Source: Nocardioides mangrovi (GTDB taxonomy: Bacteria; Actinomycetota; Actinomycetes; Propionibacteriales; Nocardioidaceae). Taken from it: a DNA stretch of 64,000 bases. The notes beneath the pieces are model-generated. The model did not search any database. It was not told the origin of the DNA and was given only the letters and a program-made list of their open reading frames with translations. The stretch's first letter is position 1. The number at the start of each line of letters is the position of its first letter. A program made the translations under genes and the position numbers. The stretch spans positions 1 through 64,000 of the forward strand of contig NZ_JAIQZJ010000006.1 of the NCBI RefSeq assembly GCF_020073815.1, read 5' to 3'. This document shows positions 43,599 to 52,526 of this stretch, piece by piece.

Positions 43599-44452
43599 CG
43601 GGCATGCGCGTGAGCACCCGCGGGCTGGTGCTCATCTACCGGTCCGAGGGCCACGAGGTCGCGGCGCTGTCCGGCGTCGACCTCGACATCGAGGCGGGGG
43701 AGATGGTCGGGCTGCTCGGTCCGTCCGGGTCCGGCAAGTCGACGCTCCTCTCGCTGCTCGCCGGGCTCTTCCGCCCGAGCGCGGGCAAGGTCTTCGTCGG
43801 CCCGCACGAGCTGTCGTCCGCGACGCCGCGCGAGCTCGACGCGCTGCGCGCCCGCGAGGTGTCGCTGATGCTGCAGGGCGCGGTCCGCAACCTGCTGCCC
43901 TACTTCACGCCGATCGAGAACGTCCGCTTCGCCCAGGGCGCCGCGCGGGTGGTCCGGGGCGACGTGCCGTCGCCGGAGGAGGTCGTCGCCGGCGTCGGCC
44001 TCGGCGACGACGCCCACCGGCCGCTGGCGGAGCTGAGCCCGGGCCACCTGCAGCTCGCCGCGCTCGCGGTGTCGATGGCCACCACGCCGGGGCTGCTGCT
44101 CGCCGACGAGCCGACCAGCCAGCTCGACCACGAGGCACGCGACCTGGTGCTGGAGCGGATGGCGCTGGTCAACCGGGAGTTCGGGACCACGATCGTGCTG
44201 GTCACCCACGACCCGGACGTGGCCGCCACGCTGCCGCGCACCATCACGATCCGCGACGGCCGGGTCGGCGGTGAGGGCCGCAGCGGCGAGGAGTACGCCG
44301 TGGTCACGCCCGACGGCTTCCTGCCGCTGCCCGGGCACGTCCGGGAGAACCTCCTGCCCGGGACGCTGGTGCGCTTCCACCTCGAGGACGGCAACTACCT
44401 GCTGCTGCCGGAGTCCTCCGAGCAGCCCTCGGAGGGGAGGCACCGTGCCTGA
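43595..44452 (+). CDS. ABC transporter ATP-binding protein with degenerate signature motif
   Basis: 285 residues. Walker A GPSGSGKS (42-49) and Walker B LLLADEPTSQLD are normal, but the signature LSGGQ reads LSPGH (147-151), and the LolD-like core is followed by about 60 extra residues (EEYAVVTPDGFLPLPGHVRENLLPG...). With the neighbouring canonical ATPase it probably forms a heterodimer having one impaired nucleotide site. GTG 43595 overlaps the permease stop. Confidence 0.88.
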   Translation: MTGMRVSTRGLVLIYRSEGHEVAALSGVDLDIEAGEMVGLLGPSGSGKSTLLSLLAGLFRPSAGKVFVGPHELSSATPRELDALRAREVSLMLQGAVRNLLPYFTPIENVRFAQGAARVVRGDVPSPEEVVAGVGLGDDAHRPLAELSPGHLQLAALAVSMATTPGLLLADEPTSQLDHEARDLVLERMALVNREFGTTIVLVTHDPDVAATLPRTITIRDGRVGGEGRSGEEYAVVTPDGFLPLPGHVRENLLPGTLVRFHLEDGNYLLLPESSEQPSEGRHRA

Positions 44453-45101
44453 GCTCGTCGCACACGGGCTGTCCGTGGCGTACGGCGACCTCGTCGCCCT
44501 GCAGCCGCTCGACCTGGCCGTGCGGCCCGGTCAGCTGCTGGCCGTGTCCGGCCCGTCCGGCGCCGGCAAGTCCTCGCTGCTGTGGGCGCTCGGAGCGGCG
44601 CTGCGCCCGGCCGGGGGATCGGTGTCGGTCGGCGGTGCCGCCGTCACCGACCGCGAGCACGCCGCCTCGCTCGGCGTGGTGGTCGTGCCCCAGGGCAACG
44701 GCCTTGCCTCGTCGCTGACCGCGGCCGAGAACATCATCGTCCCGCAGCTCGCCGCCGGCGTCCCGGCCGACGACGCGGCCCGACGTACGGCCGACGCGCT
44801 CACGCTGGTCGGTCTCGAGGAGAGCGGCAACCACCTGATCGAGGAGCTCTCCGGCGGCCAGCAGCAGCGGGTCGCCCTGGCCCGCGCCTTCGCGGCCCGC
44901 GCCGAGGTGCTCCTCGCCGACGAGCCGACCAGCGACCTCGACGCCGCCAACCGCGAGCGGATGGTCGCCGCCCTGCGCGCCGAGGCCGAGCGCGGCGCCG
45001 TCGTCGTGATGGCCACCCACGACCCCGAGGCCGCCGCCCAGACCGACGGCGAGCTGCACCTCGACGCCGGCGTCGCCACCTGGGTGCGTCCGCTCGTCTG
45101 A
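44445..45101 (+). CDS. ABC transporter ATP-binding protein, LolD/MacB type
   Basis: 218 residues with a complete motif set: Walker A GPSGAGKS (36-43), Q-loop VVPQGNGL, signature LSGGQ (135-139), Walker B VLLADEPTSDLD and switch His in ATHDPEAAA. Overlaps the previous gene by eight bases. Last gene of the deacetylase-permease-ATPase operon. Confidence 0.93.
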   Translation: MPELVAHGLSVAYGDLVALQPLDLAVRPGQLLAVSGPSGAGKSSLLWALGAALRPAGGSVSVGGAAVTDREHAASLGVVVVPQGNGLASSLTAAENIIVPQLAAGVPADDAARRTADALTLVGLEESGNHLIEELSGGQQQRVALARAFAARAEVLLADEPTSDLDAANRERMVAALRAEAERGAVVVMATHDPEAAAQTDGELHLDAGVATWVRPLV

Positions 45102-45130
45102 GCCGGCCTCCGTCACCTCCGACCACCGCT

Positions 45131-45163
45131 CCAAGTCGACTCCCAGTCGACCTCAAGTACCCC
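45131..45163 (+). promoter_or_regulatory. Three 11-bp direct repeats upstream of the MMPL gene
   Basis: CCAAGTCGACT, CCCAGTCGACC and TCAAGTACCCC follow one another without gaps. Tandem repeats at 11-bp period just upstream of a -10 region are the usual target of SARP/OmpR-type regulators; a BTAD regulator is encoded at 48117. A -10-like CAGGCT lies at 45174. Confidence 0.4.
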
Positions 45164-45230
45164 CCGTCAGAGTCAGGCTGACAGCCAGCTCCGCAGCGCA
45201 CCCGCTGCGCACCCCGACGGGAGAACCACC

Positions 45231-47378
45231 GTGTCTCGCTTCCTCCACCGCCTCGGCTCCGCCGCGGCGGCCCACCCGTGGCGGACGATCTCCGCCTGGG
45301 TGCTCGTCGTCATCGCCGCGTTCGGCCTCGCCGGCGCGTCGGGCGGCACCACCCACGACAACTACGACGTCCCGGGTGCGCGGTCGCAGACCGGCATCGA
45401 GCAGCTGCGGGACCACCTGCCGGCCGCCGGCGGCACCTCCGCCCAGGTGGTCGTCCACGACCCGCACGGCGACCCGCTGCCGCAGGCGGCGCTGACCGCG
45501 ACGGCCGAGCGGCTCGCCGCCCTCGACCACGTCGGCACCGTCTCCGAGCCGCGGCTCTCCTCCGACGCCGACACCGCCCTCTACTACCTGACCTACGACG
45601 TCCCGGTCACCGACCCGGACATGGTCAAGGAGAAGTCGGTCGACCCGCTCGAGGACGCGGTCCAGCCGCTCCGCGACGAGGGCCTCCAGGTCGAGCTCGG
45701 CGGTGAGCTGCCCAACAGCGTGATCACCAGCCTCAAGGGCACCGGCGAGCTCGCCGGCGTCATCGCGGCCCTCGCGCTGCTGGTGCTGACCTTCGGCTCG
45801 GTCGTCGCGGCCGGCCTCCCGCTCGCGGTCGCCCTCATCGGCCTCGCCGTCGGCTCGGCCGGCGTCACCCTGCTCGCGGCGACCATGGACGTGTCCACCG
45901 CGGCGCCCACCATCGCGACCATGGTCGGCCTCGGCGTCGGCATCGACTACGCGCTGCTCCTGGTCACCCGCCACGTCGAGTTCCTGCGCGGCGGTCTGGA
46001 CAAGCGCGAGGCCGCCGGCCGCGCGATGGCGACGGCCGGCCGGTCGGTGGTGTTCGCCGCCGCCACGGTGCTCATCTCGCTGCTCGGCCTGCGCCTCGCG
46101 GGGCTCCCGGTCTACTCGTCCTTCGGCTACGCCACCGCCATCGCGGTGATCGCCGTCCTCGCGTCGGCACTCACCCTGGTGCCCGCGCTGTGCGGCCTGG
46201 CCGGACGCCGGATGCTCTCGCGGAAGGTCCGCCTCGGCCGTACGCCGGAGCGCACCCGCCCGCCGTTCGCGGCCCGCTGGGCCGCCGGCGTCGCCCGCCG
46301 GCCGGTCGCCGCCGCCCTGGCCGCGGTGATCTTCCTGCTCGCCCTGGCCGCGCCGACCCTGGCGATGCGCACCTGGCCGCAGGACGGCCGCAGCAACCCG
46401 TCCGACTCGACCCTGCGTCGCAGCTACGACCTCGTCGAGAGCGAGTACGGCGCTGGTGCCAACGGCACGTTCACGATCGTCGTCGACAACGCCCGGGCCG
46501 ACGCCCGCAGCGTCGCCGCGCAGGTCGCGGGCGAGCCCGGCATCGTCGGGGTCACCGACCCGGTCGCCACCCCCGACGGCGCGCTCAGCGTCTTCGACGC
46601 GCAGCCCGCGGTCGGCCCGACCGACGAGGGGATCGACGACCTGGTCGCACAGCTCCGCTCGGACCTGCCGGCCGGGGTCGAGGTCACGGGTACGACGGCG
46701 TTCTTCTCCGACATCACCGGCATGCTCTCCGCGCGGCTGTGGATCGTGGTGGGCTTCGTCGTCGGCGTCTCGGTGCTGCTGCTCGCGATGATGTTCCGCT
46801 CCGTCGTGGTGCCGATCAAGGCGGCGGTGATGAACCTGCTGTCGATCGCCGCGTCGTACGGCATCCTCGTCGCGGTCTTCCAGTGGGGCTGGGGCACCAG
46901 CCTGCTGGGCATCGACCACTCCGTGCCGGTCTCGAGCTGGGTCCCGATCCTCAACTTCGCGATCCTCTTCGGGTTGTCGATGGACTACGAGGTCTTCCTG
47001 CTCTCCCGGATCCGCGAGGACTGGCTGCGCACCGGGGACGCGAGGGGCAGCGTCGAGCGCGGCCTGGCCGCGACCGGCCGGGTGATCTCGGCCGCCGCCG
47101 CGATCATGGTCGTCGTCTTCCTCGGCTTCGCCACCGAGGCGGACCTCACCGTGAAGATGCTCGGCTTCGGCATGGCCACCGCGATCCTGCTCGACGCGAC
47201 CGTCGTCCGGATGGTCCTGGTCCCCGCGACCATGACCCTCCTCGGCAGGTGGAACTGGTGGCTGCCGGCCTGGCTCGACCGCCTGCTCCCGAGCATCGCT
47301 GCCGAGGAGCACGCCACCGACGAGGAGATCTGGGACGAGCTGGACAGCGCCGGGTCCGGCGAGAAGGTCGGGGCCTGA
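45231..47378 (+). CDS. MMPL/RND family transporter
   Basis: 715 residues with two repeats, each of one helix, a large extracytoplasmic domain and five helices. Conserved parts are VGLGVGIDYALLLVTRHVEFLRGG in the first half and FGLSMDYEVFLLSRIREDW in the second, which carry the Asp-Tyr pairs of the proton relay. Members export lipids or drugs using proton flow. GTG 45231 has a GGGAG ribosome-binding site. The 129-base upstream gap holds the 11-bp direct repeats. Followed after one base by a hemerythrin gene. Confidence 0.92.
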   Translation: MSRFLHRLGSAAAAHPWRTISAWVLVVIAAFGLAGASGGTTHDNYDVPGARSQTGIEQLRDHLPAAGGTSAQVVVHDPHGDPLPQAALTATAERLAALDHVGTVSEPRLSSDADTALYYLTYDVPVTDPDMVKEKSVDPLEDAVQPLRDEGLQVELGGELPNSVITSLKGTGELAGVIAALALLVLTFGSVVAAGLPLAVALIGLAVGSAGVTLLAATMDVSTAAPTIATMVGLGVGIDYALLLVTRHVEFLRGGLDKREAAGRAMATAGRSVVFAAATVLISLLGLRLAGLPVYSSFGYATAIAVIAVLASALTLVPALCGLAGRRMLSRKVRLGRTPERTRPPFAARWAAGVARRPVAAALAAVIFLLALAAPTLAMRTWPQDGRSNPSDSTLRRSYDLVESEYGAGANGTFTIVVDNARADARSVAAQVAGEPGIVGVTDPVATPDGALSVFDAQPAVGPTDEGIDDLVAQLRSDLPAGVEVTGTTAFFSDITGMLSARLWIVVGFVVGVSVLLLAMMFRSVVVPIKAAVMNLLSIAASYGILVAVFQWGWGTSLLGIDHSVPVSSWVPILNFAILFGLSMDYEVFLLSRIREDWLRTGDARGSVERGLAATGRVISAAAAIMVVVFLGFATEADLTVKMLGFGMATAILLDATVVRMVLVPATMTLLGRWNWWLPAWLDRLLPSIAAEEHATDEEIWDELDSAGSGEKVGA

Positions 47379-47379
47379 G

Positions 47380-48102
47380 ATGACCAGCACCCGTCAGCCC
47401 ACCTGGCCGCGGCAGCTCCGGCTGCCCGGCCAGGTGGCCGCCCCGGACGGCCCGATCGACATGCACCTGATGTACGTGATGCACCACGCCTTCCGGCGCG
47501 ACCTCGACCTCTTCGCGGCCGCGGTCAAGCAGACCCCGGCGGGCGAGCGGCGCACCTGGCAGCTCCTCGCCGACCGCTGGGAGCTCTTCGCGGAGGTCCT
47601 CCACGAGCACCACACCGTCGAGGACGAGGGCGTGTGGCCCGCCGTGCTCGCGACCTGCTCGCCGGCCGACGTCGCCACCCTCGAGGCGATGGAGGCCGAG
47701 CACGAGGAGATCGACCCGCTGCTCGAGTCGTGCGCGGCCGGCTTCCGCCGGCTCGCCGAGCGCGCCGACGAGGACGCCCGGGCGGCACTCGCCGTCCGGG
47801 TCTGCGCCGCGCGGGAGTCGCTGCGCCGGCACCTCGCGCACGAGGAGACCGACGCGATCGCGATCATCCAGCGGGTGCTGACCGCGGAGGACTGGCACCG
47901 GATCGAGGAGGAGCACGCCAACCCGAAGGACCGGACCCTCGGCAAGGTGGTCCGGATCGTCCCGTGGGCGGCGCACCGGATGCCGCGCGAGGCCCTCGAC
48001 CGGGTCTTCGCCCAGCCCGGCGGCGCCGGCTTCCAGCTGATCTGGCGGCTCACCCGGCGCCGCTACGCCCGCCGCGAGGCCGCCGCGTTCCGCTTCGCCT
48101 GA
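47380..48102 (+). CDS. Hemerythrin domain-containing protein
   Basis: 240 residues. A four-helix hemerythrin domain (about 25-180) carries the iron-binding pattern MHHAFRRDLD, HEHHTVEDEGVWP, EAEHEEIDPLL and RRHLAHEETD. The C-terminal 60 residues (IVPWAAHRMPREALDRVFA) are seen in larger actinobacterial members. It may sense or buffer oxygen, iron or nitric oxide. Its ATG is one base after the MMPL stop, so it is probably cotranscribed. Confidence 0.88.
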   Translation: MTSTRQPTWPRQLRLPGQVAAPDGPIDMHLMYVMHHAFRRDLDLFAAAVKQTPAGERRTWQLLADRWELFAEVLHEHHTVEDEGVWPAVLATCSPADVATLEAMEAEHEEIDPLLESCAAGFRRLAERADEDARAALAVRVCAARESLRRHLAHEETDAIAIIQRVLTAEDWHRIEEEHANPKDRTLGKVVRIVPWAAHRMPREALDRVFAQPGGAGFQLIWRLTRRRYARREAAAFRFA

Positions 48103-48116
48103 GTGCTCGGCCCGGC

Positions 48117-51100
48117 CTAGAAGCCGAAGTGCTCGCGGGTGCGCCGCACCCAGTCACCGGCCAGGGGGATCTCCCACGCGGCGCACAGCTCGACCGCCCG
48201 GTCGGCGTGCCGGGTGGCGAGGTCGTCCTGGCCGGTGGCGTGCGCGGCCATCGCCAGGAACGCGTCCACCGGGCCGATCGTGCTGCCCGAGCCGGCGCTC
48301 GCGGCGTGCCCGGCGAGGCCCGAGAGACGGTCGTACGCCGCGGCCGCGAGCTCGCGCTCGCCCAGGTGGCAGGCGGTCTCGGCCGCCATGCTCCAGGCCA
48401 TGGGGGAGTACCACGTGTCGTCGTCGAGCCCGGCGTCGATCACCTCGCGGTGGGCGTCGAGGTAGACCTGGGCCTCCTCGAGGGCGCCGGTCCGGCACAG
48501 CATGGTCAGCAACGGGGGTGCGACCGCGATCCAGCCGCCCTCCGGCAGGTCCTTGAGGACCGAGAGCACGACCGCCTCCTCGCCGCGCCAGAGGTACTGC
48601 ATCATCAGCGCCCCCGAGATCGACTCGGAGGTGCCCGGGATGGTGAGCAGCTGGCCGAGGTCGACCATCTCGCCCACGCGCCGGTCGACCAGGTCGGTGC
48701 GGCCGCGCATCGCGGACCAGGAGACCTCGAGCGAGCTCAGCACCAGCTGGGCGTAGACGTGCCGGATCCGGTCCGCCTCGGTGCGACCCGCGGCCAGGCA
48801 CGCGTCGAGCACGGCGATGTCGCCGACCTCGCCGGCCGCCACCCCGCGCAGGGTGAGCGCCGAGACCAGGCCGACCCGGTCGCCGAGCTCGCGGGCCAGG
48901 TCCACCGCCTCGGCGGTCAGCTCCAGGCGCCGGCGCGCGGTGGCGCCGCGGGTGATGGCGATGACGCCCTTGACCAGGGCGGTGACGAGCAGCACCGGGT
49001 CGTCGAGGCGCCGGGCCATCGCGATCGCCTCGTCGGCGAGCGCGTCGCGCTCCTGCGGCTGGACGCCGTAGTAGATCTCGCCGGCGAGGGCGAGCATCAG
49101 CCGGCAGCGGCGCGGGTCGTCGCCTTCGGGCAGCCGGTCGAGCGCGCCGCGGAGCGCGGCCACCACGACCTCGTCCACGTCGCCACCGCCCGGCGCCCAG
49201 AGCGCCCCGGTGCTGGTCATCGTCCCGGCGGTGATCAGCAGGTCGACGTCGTCGAGCTCCTGGGCCAGGTCGATCGCCTCGTGGGCGACCTCGCGCAGCT
49301 CGAGCCAGCGGCCGGCCCGACGCAGGACGTCGGCGAGGTCCGCCAGCAGCTCGAAGCGGGCGGCCGGCGCCGAGCCCCGGTCCTCGTCCTCCGCGCGGAG
49401 GGCGTACTCGAGCATCTCGAGCGCCTCGACGTAGGCGAAGACGTCCGTGGCCTTGCGGGCCGCCGCCTGCGCGGCCGGCCACGCGGCCGCGACGTAGCGA
49501 GGGCCGGCGGAGAGCCAGTGCCGCGCCACCTCGGTCTCGCGGCCGGGCTGCCCGGTGAGCGACTCGGCGGCGCGACCGTGCACCCGCGCACGGCGCGACT
49601 GGGCGAGCCCGCTGAGCACCGCGTCGCGGACCAGGGCGTGGTTGAAGCGGAAGCGGTCGACGCCGTCCTCGGCGACCAGGCCGGCCTCGATGGCCGGGTC
49701 GAGCCGGTCGAGCGCGCTGTCCTCGTCGACGCCCGCGACAGCCGCGACCGTGGCCAGGTCGAAGATCCGGCCGACCACGCTGGCGACCTGGAGCAGGTCC
49801 TGGGTCGGGCCGTCGAGGTGCGCGAAGCGCCGCGTCAGCACCTCGTGCACCGCCGCCGGCGGTCGGGTCTCGGTCGCGAGGGCGGCGACGCCGTTGTCCT
49901 TGGCGAGGCGGGCGTACTCCACGAGGAAGAAGGGGTTGCCCTCGGTGCGCTCGCGCAGCTCGCGGGCGTCCGCGTCGCCGGGGTCGACCTCCGCGACCTG
50001 CGCGAAGACCTGGGCAGCGGCCTCGGCCGAGATGCCGCGCAGCTGGAGCCGCAGCGCGTGCTTGCGGGCCAGCGCCTCGGCCACCTCGGCGAGCGCACCG
50101 GTCGGGACGGGGTGCTCGCGCCAGGTCGCGACCACGAGCAGCCGGGCCGGGCTCTCCGCGGCGACCGCCTCGGTCAGCAGGCGGAGCACCCGCAGGCTGG
50201 AGGTGTCGGCCCAGTGCAGGTCGTCGAGCACGAGCATGAGCGGGCCCTGCTCGGCCGCGGCCAGCACCGTCTCGACCATCGTCTCCCAGGCCCGGAACGC
50301 CGACGACTCGTCCGTCGCGGACCGGCTGGACGGCAGGCTGGCGCCGAGCCGCTCGAGGATCGTCGCCCACGGCCAGAGCGCCGGGGCGCCGTCGTCCTGG
50401 GAGCAGCGGCCCCAGGCGATCGTGACGCCGTGCTCCGCGGCGTACTGCGCCACCTCGATCGTCAGCCGGCTCTTGCCGATCCCGGGCTCGCCGGTCAGCG
50501 CCACGAACGCCGGGGAGGCGGCGCCTCCGGCGACGACGCCGTCGACGAGCGCGCGCAGGGCGGCGAGCTCGTCGTCGCGGCCGGCCAGCGACCAGGGCCA
50601 GAGGGTCGGGATCGGGAGCGGTGCGTGGGTGGCCGGTGCGGTCGGCGTGGGTGCGGGCGCGGCGACCGGCCCGGGCTCCGGGGTCGCGGGGGTCTCCTGG
50701 CGCAGCACCGCTGTCTGCACGGCGCGCAGCTCGGGTCCGGGCTCCAGGCCGAGCTCCTCGTCGAGCACGTCGCGGACCTCGCGGAGCACGGCCAGCGCGT
50801 CGGCCTGCCGGCCGGAGCCGGCCAGCGCGAGCGCCCGCAGCGCCCAGGCCCGCTCGCGCAGCGGGTGCGCCCGGGTGAGGACCTCGAGCTCGGCGGCGGC
50901 GGTGGCGTGCAGGCCGAGCAGGATCCCGAGCGCCGCGCGGTCCTCGCCGGCGAGCACGCGGAGCTCGTCGAGCCGGGCCCGCTCGGCCGCGGCCGCGGCG
51001 ACCTCGCCGAGCTCGGCGAAGGGCACGCCGCGCCACAGCTCGAGCGCCTCCTCGAGGGCGTCGTGCAACGTCGACAGCTCCGGTACGCCGGGGGAGCGCG

Positions 51101-51497
51101 GCGGCAGCGGCCGGCTGCGGCACAGCGCCTCGGCGAGCGGGGCGACCTGGCCGTGGACCCGGGCGACCGTGCTCTCGAACGCGACCGTGTCGAGCGCGTC
51201 GTCGGGCAGCCGCAGCGCATAGCCCGGCTGCTCGGTCACCAGCAGCGTGCCGCCGCCGCGACTCGTCCGGTCCGGCTCGAGCGCCCGGCGCAGGCCGGCG
51301 ACGTACCCCTGCAGGGTGCCGGCCACCCCGGGCGGCGGACTGCCGTCCCAGACCAGGTCCGCCAGGGTGTCGGCGGAGACGGCGCGGCCGCGGTGCAGGG
51401 CGAGCGCGGCGAGCAGGGCGCGCTGCTTGGGACCGCCCAGGTTGACCGGTCCGGAGGGCGCCGTGGCGACGGTGGTGCCCAGCACGCCGATCCGCAT
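48117..51497 (-). CDS. Large BTAD/AAA transcriptional regulator (SARP-AfsR-like)
   Basis: 1126 residues. An N-terminal winged helix (about 1-95, MRIGVLGTT...GGPKQRALLAALALHRGRAVSADTLADLVW) and a BTAD domain (about 100-245) form a SARP-like DNA-binding module. A linker leads to an AAA ATPase with Walker A GEPGIGKS near residue 340 and Walker B LMLVLDDLHW; the C-terminal 500 residues are TPR-like helices. A C-terminal LuxR helix-turn-helix is not seen. ATG 51497 is preceded by TACATT six bases upstream. The MMPL upstream repeats are a possible target. Confidence 0.9.
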   Translation of the reverse strand: MRIGVLGTTVATAPSGPVNLGGPKQRALLAALALHRGRAVSADTLADLVWDGSPPPGVAGTLQGYVAGLRRALEPDRTSRGGGTLLVTEQPGYALRLPDDALDTVAFESTVARVHGQVAPLAEALCRSRPLPPRSPGVPELSTLHDALEEALELWRGVPFAELGEVAAAAAERARLDELRVLAGEDRAALGILLGLHATAAAELEVLTRAHPLRERAWALRALALAGSGRQADALAVLREVRDVLDEELGLEPGPELRAVQTAVLRQETPATPEPGPVAAPAPTPTAPATHAPLPIPTLWPWSLAGRDDELAALRALVDGVVAGGAASPAFVALTGEPGIGKSRLTIEVAQYAAEHGVTIAWGRCSQDDGAPALWPWATILERLGASLPSSRSATDESSAFRAWETMVETVLAAAEQGPLMLVLDDLHWADTSSLRVLRLLTEAVAAESPARLLVVATWREHPVPTGALAEVAEALARKHALRLQLRGISAEAAAQVFAQVAEVDPGDADARELRERTEGNPFFLVEYARLAKDNGVAALATETRPPAAVHEVLTRRFAHLDGPTQDLLQVASVVGRIFDLATVAAVAGVDEDSALDRLDPAIEAGLVAEDGVDRFRFNHALVRDAVLSGLAQSRRARVHGRAAESLTGQPGRETEVARHWLSAGPRYVAAAWPAAQAAARKATDVFAYVEALEMLEYALRAEDEDRGSAPAARFELLADLADVLRRAGRWLELREVAHEAIDLAQELDDVDLLITAGTMTSTGALWAPGGGDVDEVVVAALRGALDRLPEGDDPRRCRLMLALAGEIYYGVQPQERDALADEAIAMARRLDDPVLLVTALVKGVIAITRGATARRRLELTAEAVDLARELGDRVGLVSALTLRGVAAGEVGDIAVLDACLAAGRTEADRIRHVYAQLVLSSLEVSWSAMRGRTDLVDRRVGEMVDLGQLLTIPGTSESISGALMMQYLWRGEEAVVLSVLKDLPEGGWIAVAPPLLTMLCRTGALEEAQVYLDAHREVIDAGLDDDTWYSPMAWSMAAETACHLGERELAAAAYDRLSGLAGHAASAGSGSTIGPVDAFLAMAAHATGQDDLATRHADRAVELCAAWEIPLAGDWVRRTREHFGF

Positions 51498-51503
51498 GCG
51501 CGC

Positions 51504-51509
51504 AATGTA
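51504..51509 (-). promoter_or_regulatory. -10 hexamer of the BTAD regulator gene
   Basis: TACATT on the minus strand, six bases before ATG 51497; leaderless pattern. Confidence 0.5.
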
Positions 51510-51516
51510 GTGCGCG

Positions 51517-52512
51517 TCAGCGCAGGGTGTCCGCCGATCCGAGGCGCCATACCGCAAGTCCGTGAAGGCCCCGCGCACGCGCGAGATCGGCCCGCTGGGC
51601 GTAGGAGCGGCGGTCCGACCACCACATCCGGGTGCCGTCGGCCAGGACCGCCGTCCACTCGCCCTGGCGGGCCCGCCAGCGGGCCTCGACGCCGTCGTGC
51701 TCGACCAGCCGGCGGGCCTGCGCCACGGTCACGGTCCGCCCGGTGCCCTCCTGGGGCCAGGTGTAGCCGTAGCCGGCGACCCCGAGGTCGACCTGGTCGG
51801 CCGGGACGAGGTCGAGGATCGCGTCGAGGCAGCGGCGCTGCCACGGCAGCCCGCCGACCGGCCCCGCGCCGGACCAGCCGGGCCCGTGCTCGTCGTAGGT
51901 CATCAGCTCGATGCGGTCGACGGCGTCGCGCAGCCCGGCGAGGTCGTAGCCGCCGTCCCGGTAGCTCGCGACCGACTGCCGGGCGCTGACGTCGATGGTC
52001 ACCGTGCGGGCCGCGGGCATCGCCCGCTGCAGCGCCGACGCGAGCCGGACCAGCCCGCCCGCGTCGCCGCGGCGGACCCGCTCGAGGTCGATGTTGACGC
52101 CGTCCCAGCCGCCGTGGGCGACGTACGACGCCATCCGGCGCGCCACCGCACGGATCCGCTGCGGGTGGGAGAGCAGGCGGTGGTTGGCGCGCGGGTCGAA
52201 GTCCTCGAGCCGGTCGCTCCAGTTGCTCAGCAGCAGCTCGGCGGCCAGCCCCTGGCGGCGGGCGGCCCGGGCCAGGCGCAGGGCGTCGTCCGTGGGCCGG
52301 GCGACGCGGTCGCCGCGGGCGTCCAGCGACACCCCGGCGACGCTCAGCGTGCTCAGGCCGCCGGCGTTGCGCTCGACCAGCCGGTTGCTGCCGCTCTGGA
52401 GGATCCAGCCGGTGACGTCGAGCCCGCGCGGCTCGCGCGCCTGCGCGGAGGTCGGCACCAGCAGGGCGGCCGTGACGGCCAGGACGAGGGCGAGGGTGCG
52501 CACCCCGTCCAC
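51517..52512 (-). CDS. Secreted glycoside hydrolase family 18-like protein
   Basis: 331 residues with a Sec signal peptide (core LALVLAVTAALLVPTSAQA, cleavage near residue 26). The TIM-barrel signature WDGVNIDLE (136-144) contains the catalytic Glu144 and the Asp two residues before; MTYDEHGPG and GLAVWRLGS are further GH18 strands. The DGVNIDLE form is that of YaaH/SleL-type enzymes on peptidoglycan or chitin-like glycans; no LysM domain is present. Start may be GTG 52512 or GTG 52503 (MRTLALVLAV); both give a good signal peptide. Confidence 0.85.
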   Translation of the reverse strand: MDGVRTLALVLAVTAALLVPTSAQAREPRGLDVTGWILQSGSNRLVERNAGGLSTLSVAGVSLDARGDRVARPTDDALRLARAARRQGLAAELLLSNWSDRLEDFDPRANHRLLSHPQRIRAVARRMASYVAHGGWDGVNIDLERVRRGDAGGLVRLASALQRAMPAARTVTIDVSARQSVASYRDGGYDLAGLRDAVDRIELMTYDEHGPGWSGAGPVGGLPWQRRCLDAILDLVPADQVDLGVAGYGYTWPQEGTGRTVTVAQARRLVEHDGVEARWRARQGEWTAVLADGTRMWWSDRRSYAQRADLARARGLHGLAVWRLGSADTLR

Positions 52513-52514
52513 AC

Positions 52515-52520
52515 TACGGT
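52515..52520 (+). promoter_or_regulatory. -10 hexamer of the Nudix gene
   Basis: TACGGT, six bases before ATG 52527; leaderless pattern. It overlaps the region just upstream of the divergent GH18 start. Confidence 0.5.
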
Positions 52521-52526
52521 GGCCGC

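Noticed and set aside
47634..51989. A 1451-codon plus-strand frame
   Set aside because: It lies over the hemerythrin and BTAD regulator genes in other frames and has repetitive Arg/Gly/Ala composition with no recognisable motif.
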